A stretch of 64,000 nt of DNA from Paramagnetospirillum magneticum AMB-1 (GCF_000009985.1 NC_007626.1:2409942-2473941), one strand, 5' to 3'; positions 1-9,161 are shown, numbered from the stretch's first letter. A program made the numbers and translations. Notes: generated by a model not told the origin, from the sequence alone.

Positions 1-2
1 AC

Positions 3-245
3 GTCTGGCGCTACATCGAGCGCGAGAACATCCCCATGGTCGATCTCTATTTCGCCAAGAACGGCCGGCGTTACCGCAGCCTGGGCTGCGCGCCCTGCAC
101 CGGTTCGGTGGCGTCGACCGCCTCGACGGTGGCCGAGATCATCGAGGAACTGGAAACCACCAAGATTTCCGAGCGCTCGGGCCGTGCCCAGGACAAGGAA
201 TCCGAGGACGCTTTCGAGCGTCTTCGCGCCGGCGGCTATATGTGA
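3..245 (+). CDS. cysD: Sulfate adenylyltransferase subunit 2, C-terminal end (partial)
   Basis: The window opens inside this gene; 80 codons remain. CysD is the ATP-sulfurylase catalytic subunit that makes adenylyl sulfate (APS) from ATP and sulfate in the cytoplasm, driven by the CysN GTPase. The visible tail has the family's C-terminal features: a YFAKNGRRYRSLGC stretch, a PCTG motif, a helix with VAEIIEEL, and the usual end in RAGGYM. The reading frame is open from base 3 and the next gene, cysNC, begins 18 bases after the stop, so the two are an operon. Identification rests on the conserved tail plus the partner gene. Confidence 0.93.
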   Translation, partial: VWRYIERENIPMVDLYFAKNGRRYRSLGCAPCTGSVASTASTVAEIIEELETTKISERSGRAQDKESEDAFERLRAGGYM

Positions 246-263
246 GCAAGGGACCCGACCATC

Positions 264-2189
264 ATGAGCAATACCGCAACCGCCCTTAAAGCCATCCCCG
301 AGGTCTCCGTGTCCCACACCGCCTCTCCCATGAAGATCGTCGTCGTCGGTCATGTGGACCACGGCAAGTCCACCCTGGTGGGCCGCATTCTCAACGAGAC
401 CGGCGCTCTGCCCGAGGGCAAGGTCGAGTACCTCCGGGAAGTCTGCGACAAGCGCGGCATGCCCTTCGAATGGGCCTTCGTCATGGACGCGCTGCAGGCC
501 GAACGCGACCAGGGCATCACCATCGATACCGCCCAGATTCGCTTCAAGACCGAGGCCCGGCCCTACGTCATCATCGACGCTCCCGGCCACAAGGAATTCC
601 TCAAGAACATGGTGTCGGGCGCCGCCTCGGCCGAGGCTGCCGTACTGGTCATCGACGCCCATGAAGGCGTGCAGGAGCAGTCGCGTCGCCACGGCTACCT
701 GCTGCATCTGCTCGGCCTGCGCCAGATCGCCGTGGCGGTCAACAAGATGGATCTGGTGAACTTCTCGGAAAGCCGCTTCGAGGAAGTGAAGGCCGAGATC
801 GTCGCCTATCTCAACTCCATCGGCGTCGAGCCCACCTATGTCGTCCCGGTGGCGGCCCGTTCCGGCGCCAACATCGCCACAAAATCCGTCGAGACCCCCT
901 GGTACCAGGGCCCCAGCGTGCTGGGCGCGCTGGATATGTTCGAGCCGGCCAAGCCCGCCACCGATCTGGCGCTGCGCTTTCCGGTCCAGGATGTTTACAA
1001 GTTTGACGAGCGCCGCATCATCGCCGGGCGCATCGAATCCGGCCGGCTCAAAGTGGGCGACACCCTGGTCTTCGCACCGTCGGGCAAGATGGCCAAGGTG
1101 GCGACCATCGAGACCTGGGGCAACGTGGCGGCGGCGGTGTCGGCCGGCGCCGGCCAGTCGGTGGGCATCACCCTCGATGAGCAGATCTTCGTCGAGCGCG
1201 GCAACGTCGCCAGCCTGGAGCACCACGTCCCCCATCAGTCCCACGACCTGAAGGCCCGAGTCTTCTGGCTGGGCCGGGGGCCGCTGAAGGTGGGCTCGCG
1301 TTACAAGCTGAAGCTGGCCACCGCCGAGCATGTGGTCGACGTGGTGGCCATCGAACGGGTCATCGACGTCGAGGATCTGGCCAACCATCAGGGAACCGAG
1401 GTGGCGCGCAATGCCGTGGCCGAGGTGGTCTTCCGGGGCAAGTCGCCCATCGCCCATGATTCGTTCATCGATAATCCTCGCCTGGGCCGCTTCGTGCTGG
1501 TCGAGGGCTACGACATCGTCGGGGGCGGCGTTATCGCCGAGGCCTCGTCCGAGGACGCCCGCAATCGCTCCACCCATGTCACCGAAGTCCCCCATAAGGT
1601 CGATGCCGAGACCCGCTCTATCGCCAACGGCCATCGTGGCGGCGTGGTGTGGCTGACCGGCCTGTCGGGCGCCGGCAAGTCGACCATCGCCATGGAGGTG
1701 GAGCGGCAACTGTTCCTCAAGGGCTGGCAGGTCACCGTCCTGGACGGCGACAACGTGCGCACCGGCCTGTGCGGCGACCTGGGCTTTTCCGATGCCGACC
1801 GTGCCGAGAACATCCGCCGGGTGGGCGAGGTGGCCCATCTGTTCGCCGACGCCGGCATGGTGGTGGTGACCTCGTTCATCTCCCCCTTCCGCGCTGACCG
1901 CGAGAAGGTACGCGCCATCAATCCCGACGCCTTCCACGAAGTGCACGTGGCCACCGGCCTCAACGAGTGCGAACGCCGTGATCCCAAGGGCCTGTACAAG
2001 AAGGCCCGCTCCGGCGAGATCAGCTATTTCACCGGAGTGTCCTCGGCCTACGAGGCACCGGCCCTGCCGGAGCTGACCCTGGCCACGGAAGGAAAAAGCG
2101 TCGACGAGAGCGTCGCCGATCTGCTGCGCTATATCGACAAGGCCTTCTCGCTTTCGGCGCGGGAACAGGCCAACGGCTGGGGGCTGTAA
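264..2189 (+). CDS. cysNC: Bifunctional sulfate adenylyltransferase subunit 1 / adenylylsulfate kinase
   Basis: This 641-residue fusion carries the GTPase subunit of ATP sulfurylase and APS kinase, so with CysD it converts sulfate to PAPS for reductive assimilation or sulfation (NodQ-type arrangement). The EF-Tu-like GTPase shows G1 GHVDHGKST at residues 29-37, a DAPGH G3 motif near 105 and NKMD at 160-163, followed by beta-barrel domains. From about residue 455 the APS kinase domain begins, with P-loop GLSGAGKS at 466-473 and the DGDNVR motif after it. The ATG follows cysD by 18 bases and a strong hairpin terminator follows the stop. Confidence 0.97.
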   Translation: MSNTATALKAIPEVSVSHTASPMKIVVVGHVDHGKSTLVGRILNETGALPEGKVEYLREVCDKRGMPFEWAFVMDALQAERDQGITIDTAQIRFKTEARPYVIIDAPGHKEFLKNMVSGAASAEAAVLVIDAHEGVQEQSRRHGYLLHLLGLRQIAVAVNKMDLVNFSESRFEEVKAEIVAYLNSIGVEPTYVVPVAARSGANIATKSVETPWYQGPSVLGALDMFEPAKPATDLALRFPVQDVYKFDERRIIAGRIESGRLKVGDTLVFAPSGKMAKVATIETWGNVAAAVSAGAGQSVGITLDEQIFVERGNVASLEHHVPHQSHDLKARVFWLGRGPLKVGSRYKLKLATAEHVVDVVAIERVIDVEDLANHQGTEVARNAVAEVVFRGKSPIAHDSFIDNPRLGRFVLVEGYDIVGGGVIAEASSEDARNRSTHVTEVPHKVDAETRSIANGHRGGVVWLTGLSGAGKSTIAMEVERQLFLKGWQVTVLDGDNVRTGLCGDLGFSDADRAENIRRVGEVAHLFADAGMVVVTSFISPFRADREKVRAINPDAFHEVHVATGLNECERRDPKGLYKKARSGEISYFTGVSSAYEAPALPELTLATEGKSVDESVADLLRYIDKAFSLSAREQANGWGL

Positions 2190-2211
2190 AATTTCGTCCA
2201 TTGATGTCGAA

Positions 2212-2242
2212 GGGCGCCATCCGTCGGGTGGTGCCCTTTTTT
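2212..2242 (+). terminator. Rho-independent terminator of cysD-cysNC
   Basis: An 11-bp stem (bases 2212-2222 with 2226-2236, two G-U pairs) with a 3-base loop is followed by six T residues. It lies 22 bases after the cysNC stop and abuts the stop of the convergent histidine kinase gene. Confidence 0.9.
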
Positions 2243-4114
2243 CTATGGGGCAGGCGGCAGGCTGAAGCGAACGGTGCAACCTTCGGTGACCGTAGTGTCG
2301 ATCCAGATGTTGCCGCCCAGGCGCTCGACGATCTTACGGCAGATGGCCAGGCCGATCCCCACGCCAGGGAAGTGGTCGGGGCCATGGAGCCGCCGGAACA
2401 CCTGGAAAACATCGTCGGCATAGGAGGGCAGGATACCGATGCCGTGATCCGCCACGGCGACGGTGACCATGGTGTCGCTGACGCTCGCCGTAATGGTGAT
2501 GCGCGGTGGCGCCTCGGCGCGCGCAAACTTCAGGGCATTGTCGATCAACCGGATGAAAAGGTCGATAAGAAGGGCCTCGTTGCCCATCACCCGGGGCAGC
2601 GGCTCCGCCTCAACGACGGCGCCGCATTGTCCGATCGGATCGGCCAAGGCTTCACATGCTCCATGCAGAGCCGCATCCAGGCTTTGCGGCTCGACGGGGG
2701 AATCCAGCGGTGCGACCTGGGCATAGGCGAGAAGGCCGCGGACCTGATCTTGCATCCGCCGGCCGGCATTGGTCAGGTAGCCCAGCAAATCGCTCGTGTC
2801 GGCGTCCAGCGTCGGGCCGATGCGGCGCTCGAGTAACTGGCTGAAGCTGACGATGCCGCGTGCCGGTTCCTGCAGGTCGTGGGCGGTGATCTCGGTCAAC
2901 CTCTCCAGTTCCTGGTTGGTACGGACCAGCTTTTCCAGCGAGGCAGCCAGGGCCTGCTCGGCCGCTTTGCGCTCGGTAATGTTTTCCAGCGCCACCAACA
3001 CCCGGTCGAGACAGCCTTCATGGCCGGGGGGAACGCGCCAGTGGAGCATGACCTGGCGCCGGTCACCGCTGAGGGTCTTGACCTCGCCTTCCACGGACAG
3101 TTCGGTCTCGCCCTTCCATATGGCGACGATCTGGCGGCGAAAGGTGTGGAATGACGCGGTGGTGAATGTTTTTTGCAGGTTGCCGAGCAGCGCCGCCCGG
3201 CTGGGGGCATTGTGCAGAGCCAGGGTGGCGGCGTTGACGTTGACCACCTCCACCAGGGCGGCGCAGCGGACGACGAAGTCCGGATGGGCCTCCAGATAGA
3301 CCTCGATTTCCAGATCCATGGACCCGCGCAGGGCGTCCACCTCTCGCTTGACCCTGGAAAAATCCTCTTCCCAAAGGGAAACGGGCGAGTTGTCAAATAC
3401 AATGCGCAGATGTTCCTCTCTGGACCGCAGGGCGTGATAGCCCTGATCGATGGCTTGGCGCATCTCGGCATAGGCCGCCGCCAGGTCCTTCAACTCGTCG
3501 TGGGGAGAGACCAGTTGCATTTCCCAATCGGCCCGGTCCAGGTTCATGTGGCGCACATGGGCGGCCATTTGGGCAAGCGGCTGAGCGATCAGCCGGTAGA
3601 CCTGCCAGTAAAGGGCGGCAAGAATTCCCGCCATCAGGATGATGTTGGCCAGGAGCAGCAATCCGGCCCGGTGGAGGACGGGCCGCAGAAGCAGGCGTTG
3701 GCTCACCGAGACCTCCAGCAAGCCGATGCGCAGTTCCTTGCCGTAATAGACCCGCGCCAGGGGATAGCGTCTGGTGATCATCTCGCCGTCGCCGCCGGGG
3801 CCATCCGCAACCAGGACGGCTCCGGTCTCGTCGGTGACGCGGACGAGCTGGACATAGGGCGTCTGGCGAATGCCGGCCACCAGTTGGCCCAGGCGCTCGC
3901 CATCCTGCAGCCAGACGTTTTCCGTCACGCTGGCCAGATAGCCCGCCTCGATCTGGTGGAAGCGCTCGTCCGTCCGCTGGAGGGTGATCTGGTAATCGGC
4001 GGTGACCAGCCCGGCCGCGATGAGGAGCGCTACGGCAAGGCCCGTCACGCCTAGACGGATGATCAGGCGATGGGCGACGCTGCCTCGGCGGGCCAGGGCG
4101 CTGGCAAAGGTCAT
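2243..4114 (-). CDS. Membrane sensor histidine kinase (HAMP, PAS-like, HisKA, HATPase)
   Basis: A 623-residue two-component sensor kinase. One membrane segment lies near residues 15-38 and a second near 145-170, enclosing a periplasmic sensor region; a HAMP-like linker, a PAS-like region and a coiled coil follow. The phospho-acceptor is H412 in a HDLQEPAR box, the variant common in phytochrome-like kinases. The ATPase domain shows an N box near 522-531, DHGIGI at 556-561 and GVGIGLAI near 585. The reading frame extends further upstream, but an ATG at 4114 overlapping the upstream stop by four bases (ATGA) gives the natural start. No response regulator gene is adjacent. The upstream binding protein may act as its sensor partner. 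Confidence 0.9.
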   Translation of the reverse strand: MTFASALARRGSVAHRLIIRLGVTGLAVALLIAAGLVTADYQITLQRTDERFHQIEAGYLASVTENVWLQDGERLGQLVAGIRQTPYVQLVRVTDETGAVLVADGPGGDGEMITRRYPLARVYYGKELRIGLLEVSVSQRLLLRPVLHRAGLLLLANIILMAGILAALYWQVYRLIAQPLAQMAAHVRHMNLDRADWEMQLVSPHDELKDLAAAYAEMRQAIDQGYHALRSREEHLRIVFDNSPVSLWEEDFSRVKREVDALRGSMDLEIEVYLEAHPDFVVRCAALVEVVNVNAATLALHNAPSRAALLGNLQKTFTTASFHTFRRQIVAIWKGETELSVEGEVKTLSGDRRQVMLHWRVPPGHEGCLDRVLVALENITERKAAEQALAASLEKLVRTNQELERLTEITAHDLQEPARGIVSFSQLLERRIGPTLDADTSDLLGYLTNAGRRMQDQVRGLLAYAQVAPLDSPVEPQSLDAALHGACEALADPIGQCGAVVEAEPLPRVMGNEALLIDLFIRLIDNALKFARAEAPPRITITASVSDTMVTVAVADHGIGILPSYADDVFQVFRRLHGPDHFPGVGIGLAICRKIVERLGGNIWIDTTVTEGCTVRFSLPPAP

Positions 4115-4866
4115 TTCATCTCCGTCACCGAGGAGCCGAGTCCTCCGAAGACTTTGCGGGCAATGGTCTCGTAGGAGCCGTCGGCTTTCATCCGCCGCAG
4201 CGCTTCGGCCATGGCGGGCGCCAGATCGGCATGGCGGCGGTTGAGATAGATGAACATGGGCACCTTGGCCAGCGGCGGCTCGGCGCAGGTCAGCGGAACG
4301 TTCATCTGGCGGGCCAGCCACAGGATCTGCCAGCGCTCGTGCAGGATCAGCTCGGCCCGGCCGGCGTTGAGCAGGCTCAGCAGTTGCGCCGAATCCTTCA
4401 CGGTGGTCAGTTCGCGCACCGGCGGCAGATTATGTTCGAAAATCTGCCAGCCGATGACGTAGGCGACGGAGAGCGGTCGGGTCTCCGCCCAGTTGGCCGG
4501 AAGCTTGCCGCCGGGCGAGGTGCAGGCCACGAAATCGTTGACGAACATCCGCTCGGGGACGGCGATCAGGTTGGGATATTCCTTCTCCAGCCCGGCAACC
4601 CGCCCTGTCAGCCCGTCAATGGTTCCATCGTCGGCCAGCTTGATGGCGCGTGACGACGCCGGAATCACCTCCAGCTCCGCCGTCTTGCCCAGCTTGGCCA
4701 GCACGTCGCGGATGAGAAGCTGATGAAAGCCGGTACCCGCCCCATTGGTCCAGGGCTCGATCATTCCGGTGGAGAAGCGTAGGGCGGACTCCGCCTGTCC
4801 CGGCAGCGGAGATGCCAGCCAGACAGCGGCCAGAAGCGAGGCGGTGGCGTTCAGGAAGCGTCCCAT
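4111..4866 (-). CDS. Periplasmic solute-binding protein, family 3 type
   Basis: About 251 residues with an N-terminal signal peptide (hydrophobic run ending LPGQAES) and the fold pattern of amino-acid-type periplasmic binding proteins (PBPb/SBP_bac_3). No ABC permease or ATPase gene is nearby. It overlaps by four bases the start of a membrane histidine kinase, so the pair is translationally coupled. The protein probably presents a ligand signal to the kinase rather than feeding a transporter; that role is inferred from context. An ATG at 4866 is preferred over a GTG at 4878. The ligand is unknown. Confidence 0.8.
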   Translation of the reverse strand: MGRFLNATASLLAAVWLASPLPGQAESALRFSTGMIEPWTNGAGTGFHQLLIRDVLAKLGKTAELEVIPASSRAIKLADDGTIDGLTGRVAGLEKEYPNLIAVPERMFVNDFVACTSPGGKLPANWAETRPLSVAYVIGWQIFEHNLPPVRELTTVKDSAQLLSLLNAGRAELILHERWQILWLARQMNVPLTCAEPPLAKVPMFIYLNRRHADLAPAMAEALRRMKADGSYETIARKVFGGLGSSVTEMK

Positions 4867-4950
4867 GGTGGTCCCCACTCGTCGTGGAGGGACTATATCA
4901 TGGGTTTGGGGTAGATGCGCATGGTTGACGATGGATGGTTGCAGCAGGTC

Positions 4951-4977
4951 GGTTGGGCACCGAAGTGCCCAACCTTT
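4951..4977. terminator. Hairpin after the Hsp20 gene
   Basis: A perfect 10-bp inverted repeat (4951-4960 and 4965-4974) with a CGAA loop lies 17 bases downstream of the hsp20 stop. Only a short T run is present, on the plus side, so it could terminate weakly or protect the mRNA 3' end. Confidence 0.5.
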
Positions 4978-4990
4978 CCAAAGGCGGCGG

Positions 4991-5482
4991 TTACGCCGCG
5001 TCCTTCCGGCCGCCGGGGCCTTCGATCAGCTTCTTGGCCTTGGCGAACAGGCTGGTGGGAGCCTCGCCCTTGATCTCGACCCGCCGGGGCTTCATGGCCT
5101 CGGGAATCTCGCGCACCAGATCGATGGTGAGCAGGCCGTCCGCCAGGTTGGCCCCGGTCACCCGCACGTGATCGGCCAGGGAGAAACGGCGGCTGAAGCC
5201 GCGCGAGGCGATACCCTTGTGCAGGTACTGGGCCTGCCCCTCCCTGTCCGCCTTCTTGCCGGTCACCGTCAGGGTGCTGTCCTGGGCTTCGATCTCCAGT
5301 TCGCCCGACGAGAACCCGGCCACGGCCAGGGTGATGCGGTAATGGTCTTCCCCCGCGGCCTCGATGTCATAGGGGGGATACGCCGCGGCGTCGTCGAGGC
5401 GGGCGGCTGCCTCGGCCTGGCGGGCCAGGCGCTCGAAGCCGATGGCGGTGCGCAGCAGGGGGGCGAAGTCGTAGGTCAACAT
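4991..5482 (-). CDS. Small heat shock protein, Hsp20/alpha-crystallin family
   Basis: A 163-residue IbpA-like chaperone that holds unfolding proteins in the cytoplasm. The N-terminus MLTYDFAPLLRTAIGFERL matches the IbpA type. An alpha-crystallin domain spans roughly residues 38-135, with YRITLAVAGF and ending in the L-T-I-D-L strand. A short tail carries the V-E-I-K segment in place of the usual IxI anchor. The ATG at 5482 has a strong GGAGG eight bases upstream. The roughly 80-base leader may be a ROSE-type thermosensor (see the separate entry). Confidence 0.93.
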   Translation of the reverse strand: MLTYDFAPLLRTAIGFERLARQAEAAARLDDAAAYPPYDIEAAGEDHYRITLAVAGFSSGELEIEAQDSTLTVTGKKADREGQAQYLHKGIASRGFSRRFSLADHVRVTGANLADGLLTIDLVREIPEAMKPRRVEIKGEAPTSLFAKAKKLIEGPGGRKDAA

Positions 5483-5597
5483 GGTTACATCCTCCTTTGC
5501 GAAGCAATGTCACTGTTCGGTCCATCCCTTGGACCGGTCCGGACCCTTCAGAGGCATCCGGCGAAAATGATTTAGGATGGCTTTGCCCGGCCGCAAG
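5483..5597 (-). promoter_or_regulatory. Leader of hsp20: possible heat-shock promoter and ROSE-like thermosensor
   Basis: On the minus strand a CTTGCG (5592-5597), a 15-base spacer and CCTAAA (5571-5576) resemble an RpoH-type promoter. The resulting leader holds overlapping GGACC/GGTCC palindromes. Just before the start codon it has a TTGC-TTC-GCAA hairpin touching the GGAGG Shine-Dalgarno, with a TTGCT element as in ROSE thermosensors of hsp20 genes. This is motif reading only, with no folding calculation. Confidence 0.4.
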
Positions 5598-5660
5598 GGT
5601 GGTTTGTTGCCCTTCGATTTGCCATAGTCCCGCCGGCCTTGAACGGCGGGGAGGGGGAGC

Positions 5661-7238
5661 ATGGCGCGGGCGACCATCGTGATCACAGGGGCGGCGACTC
5701 TGTGCCTGCAACTGATCGCGTCCCGGGTGATGACGCCATTCTTCGGGGTCAGCCTGCTGATCTGGACCGGCATTCTGTCGGTGACCCTGCTCTGTCTGGC
5801 GCTGGGCTATTTCTACGGCGGCGTCTTTTGCCGGGGGCGGTCGGCGCAATCCCTCCGCGCCGCCTATTATCTCAGCCCGGCGCTGTCCGGCCTCTGGCTG
5901 GTGGCCGCCGTCCTGCTCTATCCCGTCTGCCTGGGGCCGCTGGCCTCGCTCAGCCTGGTGGGGGGCGCCTTTCTCGCCTCGCTGCTGATCCTTGCCGTGC
6001 CCCTGATCCTGCTGTCGGCGCTGAATCCGCTGCTGGTGGCCCTCGAACGCCCCCAGCATGGCGAGGCCGATGCCGGCGCCGGCTGGGTATTCTTCATCAG
6101 CACCATGGGCTCGGTGGCTGGCGTGCTGGTGGCGGCCTTCGCCATGATTCCCCATCTCAGCGGGCGGCATTCCATCCTGGTCATTGCCGGCACGCTGAGC
6201 CTGCTGGCCGCCTTGGGAGGGCGGCGGGGGCCGGTGCTGGTCCTGGGGCTGGCCGGGCTGGTCGCCGCCCTGGTCCTGGGCGTGGCCGATCCCGCCGGGC
6301 GTGATGGCCGCATGGTCCGTGACGGCGCCGATCGTCCCTGGATCACCCTGGCGGCCTATCCCTCGGCCTTCGGGGTGCTGAAGGTGGTCGATGTGGGGCA
6401 GGGGGACGGGTCCTGGCGGATGCTGCTCAACGACGGGCTGGCCCAGAACGGCTTCGACGCCCAGGGGCGTTCGGCCCTGCAATTCACCCATTTCCTCGAA
6501 GCCGGGGCAGTCCATCTGGTGCCCAGGCCGCGCAAGGTCCTGGTTCTCGGGCTGGGCGCCGGAGTGATCCCCGCCGCCTTCGAGGCCAGGGGCGCCCGGG
6601 TGGAGGTGGTGGAGATCAATCATCGCGCCTTCGAGGCGGCGCGCGACCATTTCGGCTATCGCCCAGGTCCTGCCACCACCCTGGTCTTCGCCGATGCCCG
6701 CACTCAGGTGCGCGGCTGCTCCGGCCATTACGACCTGGTCTTCGTCGACCTGTTTTCCGGCGACGGCATGCCCGAGCATCTGATGACCCGTGAATTCTTT
6801 ACCGATGTGCATTCCTGCCTGGCCGAGGGCGGCGTGGTAGCCATCAACAGCTTCCTCGACGCCGAGCATGCCGAGCCCAACCGGGCCATGCTCGCCACCC
6901 TGGTCCGGGTGTTCGGCCGGGTGGCCTTCGTCGAGCAGGCCCATCCGCCGTCGCGCCCCATCACCAACGCCTTTCTGTTCGCCGCCCGCCGGCCGGGGGA
7001 CCTCAACCGTCTCGCCGAAATGGCCGTCGAGGCGAGTGGGGCGCCGCCGGCCATGGCGGCGCAGATGCGGGAATCGCTGCGCTCGCTGCAACTGGTCGAT
7101 GCCGCCTCGGCCCTGGTGGCGGGGGCGGGGGTGTTGACCGACGAGGACAATCCCCTGGCCGCCCTGGCCGCGCCGGCCCAGATGACCTTCCGCCGCCGGG
7201 CGGTGGCCACCATTCCCGACCCCATCCTGGTGGATTGA
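5661..7238 (+). CDS. Membrane protein fused to a spermidine synthase-like domain
   Basis: A 525-residue protein whose N-terminal half (about residues 1-220) is a string of hydrophobic helices. Its C-terminal half is a Rossmann methyltransferase-like domain of the spermidine/spermine synthase family, with the nucleotide-binding strand VLVLGLGAG and an acidic VVEIN strand end. This is the fused MFS/spermidine-synthase architecture common in proteobacteria, whose substrate is mostly unknown. It has a good GAGGGGGAG ribosome-binding site. Whether it makes or transports a polyamine cannot be told from sequence. A homospermidine synthase is encoded 52 kb away, so polyamine metabolism exists in this organism. 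Confidence 0.85.
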   Translation: MARATIVITGAATLCLQLIASRVMTPFFGVSLLIWTGILSVTLLCLALGYFYGGVFCRGRSAQSLRAAYYLSPALSGLWLVAAVLLYPVCLGPLASLSLVGGAFLASLLILAVPLILLSALNPLLVALERPQHGEADAGAGWVFFISTMGSVAGVLVAAFAMIPHLSGRHSILVIAGTLSLLAALGGRRGPVLVLGLAGLVAALVLGVADPAGRDGRMVRDGADRPWITLAAYPSAFGVLKVVDVGQGDGSWRMLLNDGLAQNGFDAQGRSALQFTHFLEAGAVHLVPRPRKVLVLGLGAGVIPAAFEARGARVEVVEINHRAFEAARDHFGYRPGPATTLVFADARTQVRGCSGHYDLVFVDLFSGDGMPEHLMTREFFTDVHSCLAEGGVVAINSFLDAEHAEPNRAMLATLVRVFGRVAFVEQAHPPSRPITNAFLFAARRPGDLNRLAEMAVEASGAPPAMAAQMRESLRSLQLVDAASALVAGAGVLTDEDNPLAALAAPAQMTFRRRAVATIPDPILVD

Positions 7239-7333
7239 CTTCCCGCCGAGGATGGGGGGGAGGCTTGACCAAAAGCAAGTTCATCCCCACCGTCGGCATG
7301 GTCTACTCCGGGCAATCTTTTGGAAGGGAAACC

Positions 7334-7915
7334 ATGTCCGACCGCATTCTCATTCTGGTGGCCCTGTCACTGATCATCGCCATGGTGGCTGGTACGGCGA
7401 TCCAGATCCGCAAGCCGCAGCCCACTCCCATCCTGGTGAAGGAATCCATGCGGCGGCCGGACTACGCCATCCCGCTGGACAACCCCATGACCACCGACAT
7501 GGCCGGCGTGACCGTGCCGTTCCTGTCGCGGATCACCAAGCCCACCGTGGTCAACTTCTGGGCCACCTGGTGCATTCCCTGCGTGCGCGAGCTGCCGCTG
7601 TTCGCCAAGTTCAAGCCCATTGCCGAGGCGGCGGGCATCCAGGTGCTGACCGTCAATGTCGACAAGGAAGGCGCTCCGGTGGCCAAGAAGTTCCTGGAGG
7701 AGCGGGGCATCGCCGACATGCCGATGATTCTCGATCCCGACGGTTCGGTGTCCAAGGTGCTGAAGGTGCGCGGCATGCCCACCGCCCTGCTGGTCAATGC
7801 CAAGGGCGAGGAAACCGCCCGCATGGAGGGCGAGGCCGATTGGGCGGGGCCGGGCGTCATCGACGTGGTCCGCGAGCTGCTGGCCCTGCCGTCGCATCCC
7901 GTGATGGCCAAGTAG
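7334..7915 (+). CDS. TlpA/ResA-like membrane-anchored thioredoxin
   Basis: A 193-residue protein with one N-terminal membrane anchor (about residues 5-22) and a periplasmic thioredoxin fold whose active site is C80-I-P-C83 in the WATWC context. TlpA and ResA proteins keep heme-binding or copper-binding cysteines reduced during cytochrome assembly. The frame opens earlier (7235), but the ATG at 7334 follows GGAAGGGAAACC and makes the anchor N-terminal. It lies 19 bases before the heme A synthase gene and heads the respiratory block, so a role in oxidase, NO reductase or Sco maturation is likely. Confidence 0.88.
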   Translation: MSDRILILVALSLIIAMVAGTAIQIRKPQPTPILVKESMRRPDYAIPLDNPMTTDMAGVTVPFLSRITKPTVVNFWATWCIPCVRELPLFAKFKPIAEAAGIQVLTVNVDKEGAPVAKKFLEERGIADMPMILDPDGSVSKVLKVRGMPTALLVNAKGEETARMEGEADWAGPGVIDVVRELLALPSHPVMAK

Positions 7916-7934
7916 CATCCAAGGAGGGGGGAAG

Positions 7935-8999
7935 ATGACCACCATGTCGCGATCCTTTGGCCGCTCGGACCTCGCCAACGGGGCTCATCGCGACGTGGCC
8001 GTCTGGCTGCTGGCCTGCTGCTTCATGGTGGCGGTGATGGTGCTGCTGGGCGGCTTGACCCGCCTTACCCATTCCGGCCTGTCCATGGTGGAGTGGGAGC
8101 CCATCCGCGGCATCATCCCGCCCCTCAACGACACCGACTGGCAGCTGTTCTTCGAGAAGTACAAGCAGACCCCCGAATACATCAAGGTCAATGCCGGCAT
8201 GAGTCTGGCCGAGTTCAAGGGGATCTTCTGGCTGGAATACATCCACCGGGTGTGGGGCCGCCTGATCGGCGTGGTCTTCGGCCTGCCTTTCCTGTGGCTG
8301 GCCCTGTCGGGCCGCATCGGCCGGGCCATGGTTCCGCGGCTGGCCGGGGTGTTCCTGCTGGGCGCCGCCCAGGGCGGCATGGGCTGGTTCATGGTCAAAA
8401 GTGGGCTGGTGGACAACCCCGCCGTGTCCCATTATCGCCTGACCGCCCATCTGGCCCTGGCGTTCCTGATCCATGGCTGGATGTTCTGGCTGGCGCTGGA
8501 CATCCTGGCCGACCACCGTTCCACCCGCCGCCGTGCCCATGGCGACGTCGGCGCCGTCCGGTCGTGGATGCTGGGCCTGACCGGGCTGGTCATCGTCACC
8601 TTGCTGTTCGGCGGGCTGGTGGCCGGGCTCAAGGCGGGGCTGATCTACAATACCTGGCCGCTGATGGATGGCGCGATCGTTCCCAAGGACCTGTTCCCCG
8701 AGGGGTTCCATTCGCTGTTCGAAGACATCAAGACCGTTCAGTTCGGACACCGCACCCTGGCCGAGATCACCATCGTGGTGGCCCTGGTCGGCTGGTTCCG
8801 CACTCGCGCCCGCCTGGGAACCCAGACTCCCGCCGCCATTCACGCGGTGGGGCTGATGGCCCTGCTCCAGGTCGGGCTCGGCATCGGCACCCTGGTCATG
8901 GTGGTGCCCGTATGGCTGGCCTCGGCCCATCAGATGGGCGCCATGGCGCTGCTGACCCTGTGCCTTTGGGCCCTGCACGATCTCGGGCGCCGTATCTGA
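7935..8999 (+). CDS. ctaA: Heme A synthase (Cox15/CtaA family)
   Basis: A 354-residue multi-helix inner-membrane protein that oxidises the heme O methyl group to make heme A. Family landmarks are LTRLTHSGLSMVEW early in the protein, the YIHRVWGR helix with its heme-ligand histidine, the mid-protein NTWPLMDG loop, and a second FGHRTLAE-type histidine motif. It has a strong AAGGAGGGGGG ribosome-binding site. CtaB, which supplies the heme O substrate, is encoded 2.7 kb downstream. Its presence implies that at least one enzyme in this organism uses heme A, possibly the adjacent heme-copper subunit I. Confidence 0.95.
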   Translation: MTTMSRSFGRSDLANGAHRDVAVWLLACCFMVAVMVLLGGLTRLTHSGLSMVEWEPIRGIIPPLNDTDWQLFFEKYKQTPEYIKVNAGMSLAEFKGIFWLEYIHRVWGRLIGVVFGLPFLWLALSGRIGRAMVPRLAGVFLLGAAQGGMGWFMVKSGLVDNPAVSHYRLTAHLALAFLIHGWMFWLALDILADHRSTRRRAHGDVGAVRSWMLGLTGLVIVTLLFGGLVAGLKAGLIYNTWPLMDGAIVPKDLFPEGFHSLFEDIKTVQFGHRTLAEITIVVALVGWFRTRARLGTQTPAAIHAVGLMALLQVGLGIGTLVMVVPVWLASAHQMGAMALLTLCLWALHDLGRRI

Positions 9000-9069
9000 T
9001 CCGGCTCGCCCGGGCTCGAATCCTCCCGTGAAAAATGTAGCCATTTGAAGCGATTGAGTCGCCCCGACT

Positions 9070-9101
9070 TTACCAAAGTCACGGAGATGAACTTTCGGTA
9101 A
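9070..9101. promoter_or_regulatory. Inverted repeat upstream of the heme-copper operon, possible operator
   Basis: TTACCAAAGT (9070-9079) faces ACTTTCGGTAA (9091-9101): a near-perfect inverted repeat with one bulged base and an 11-base spacer. It lies about 60 bases before the first small gene of the operon. It does not match an FNR or NnrR box. The binding protein is unknown. Confidence 0.35.
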
Positions 9102-9161
9102 TGAGACCGTCATGGTCCGGTCGTCCGGAGTTATTTCGGAAATGCCAAGGGAGTTCGATCG

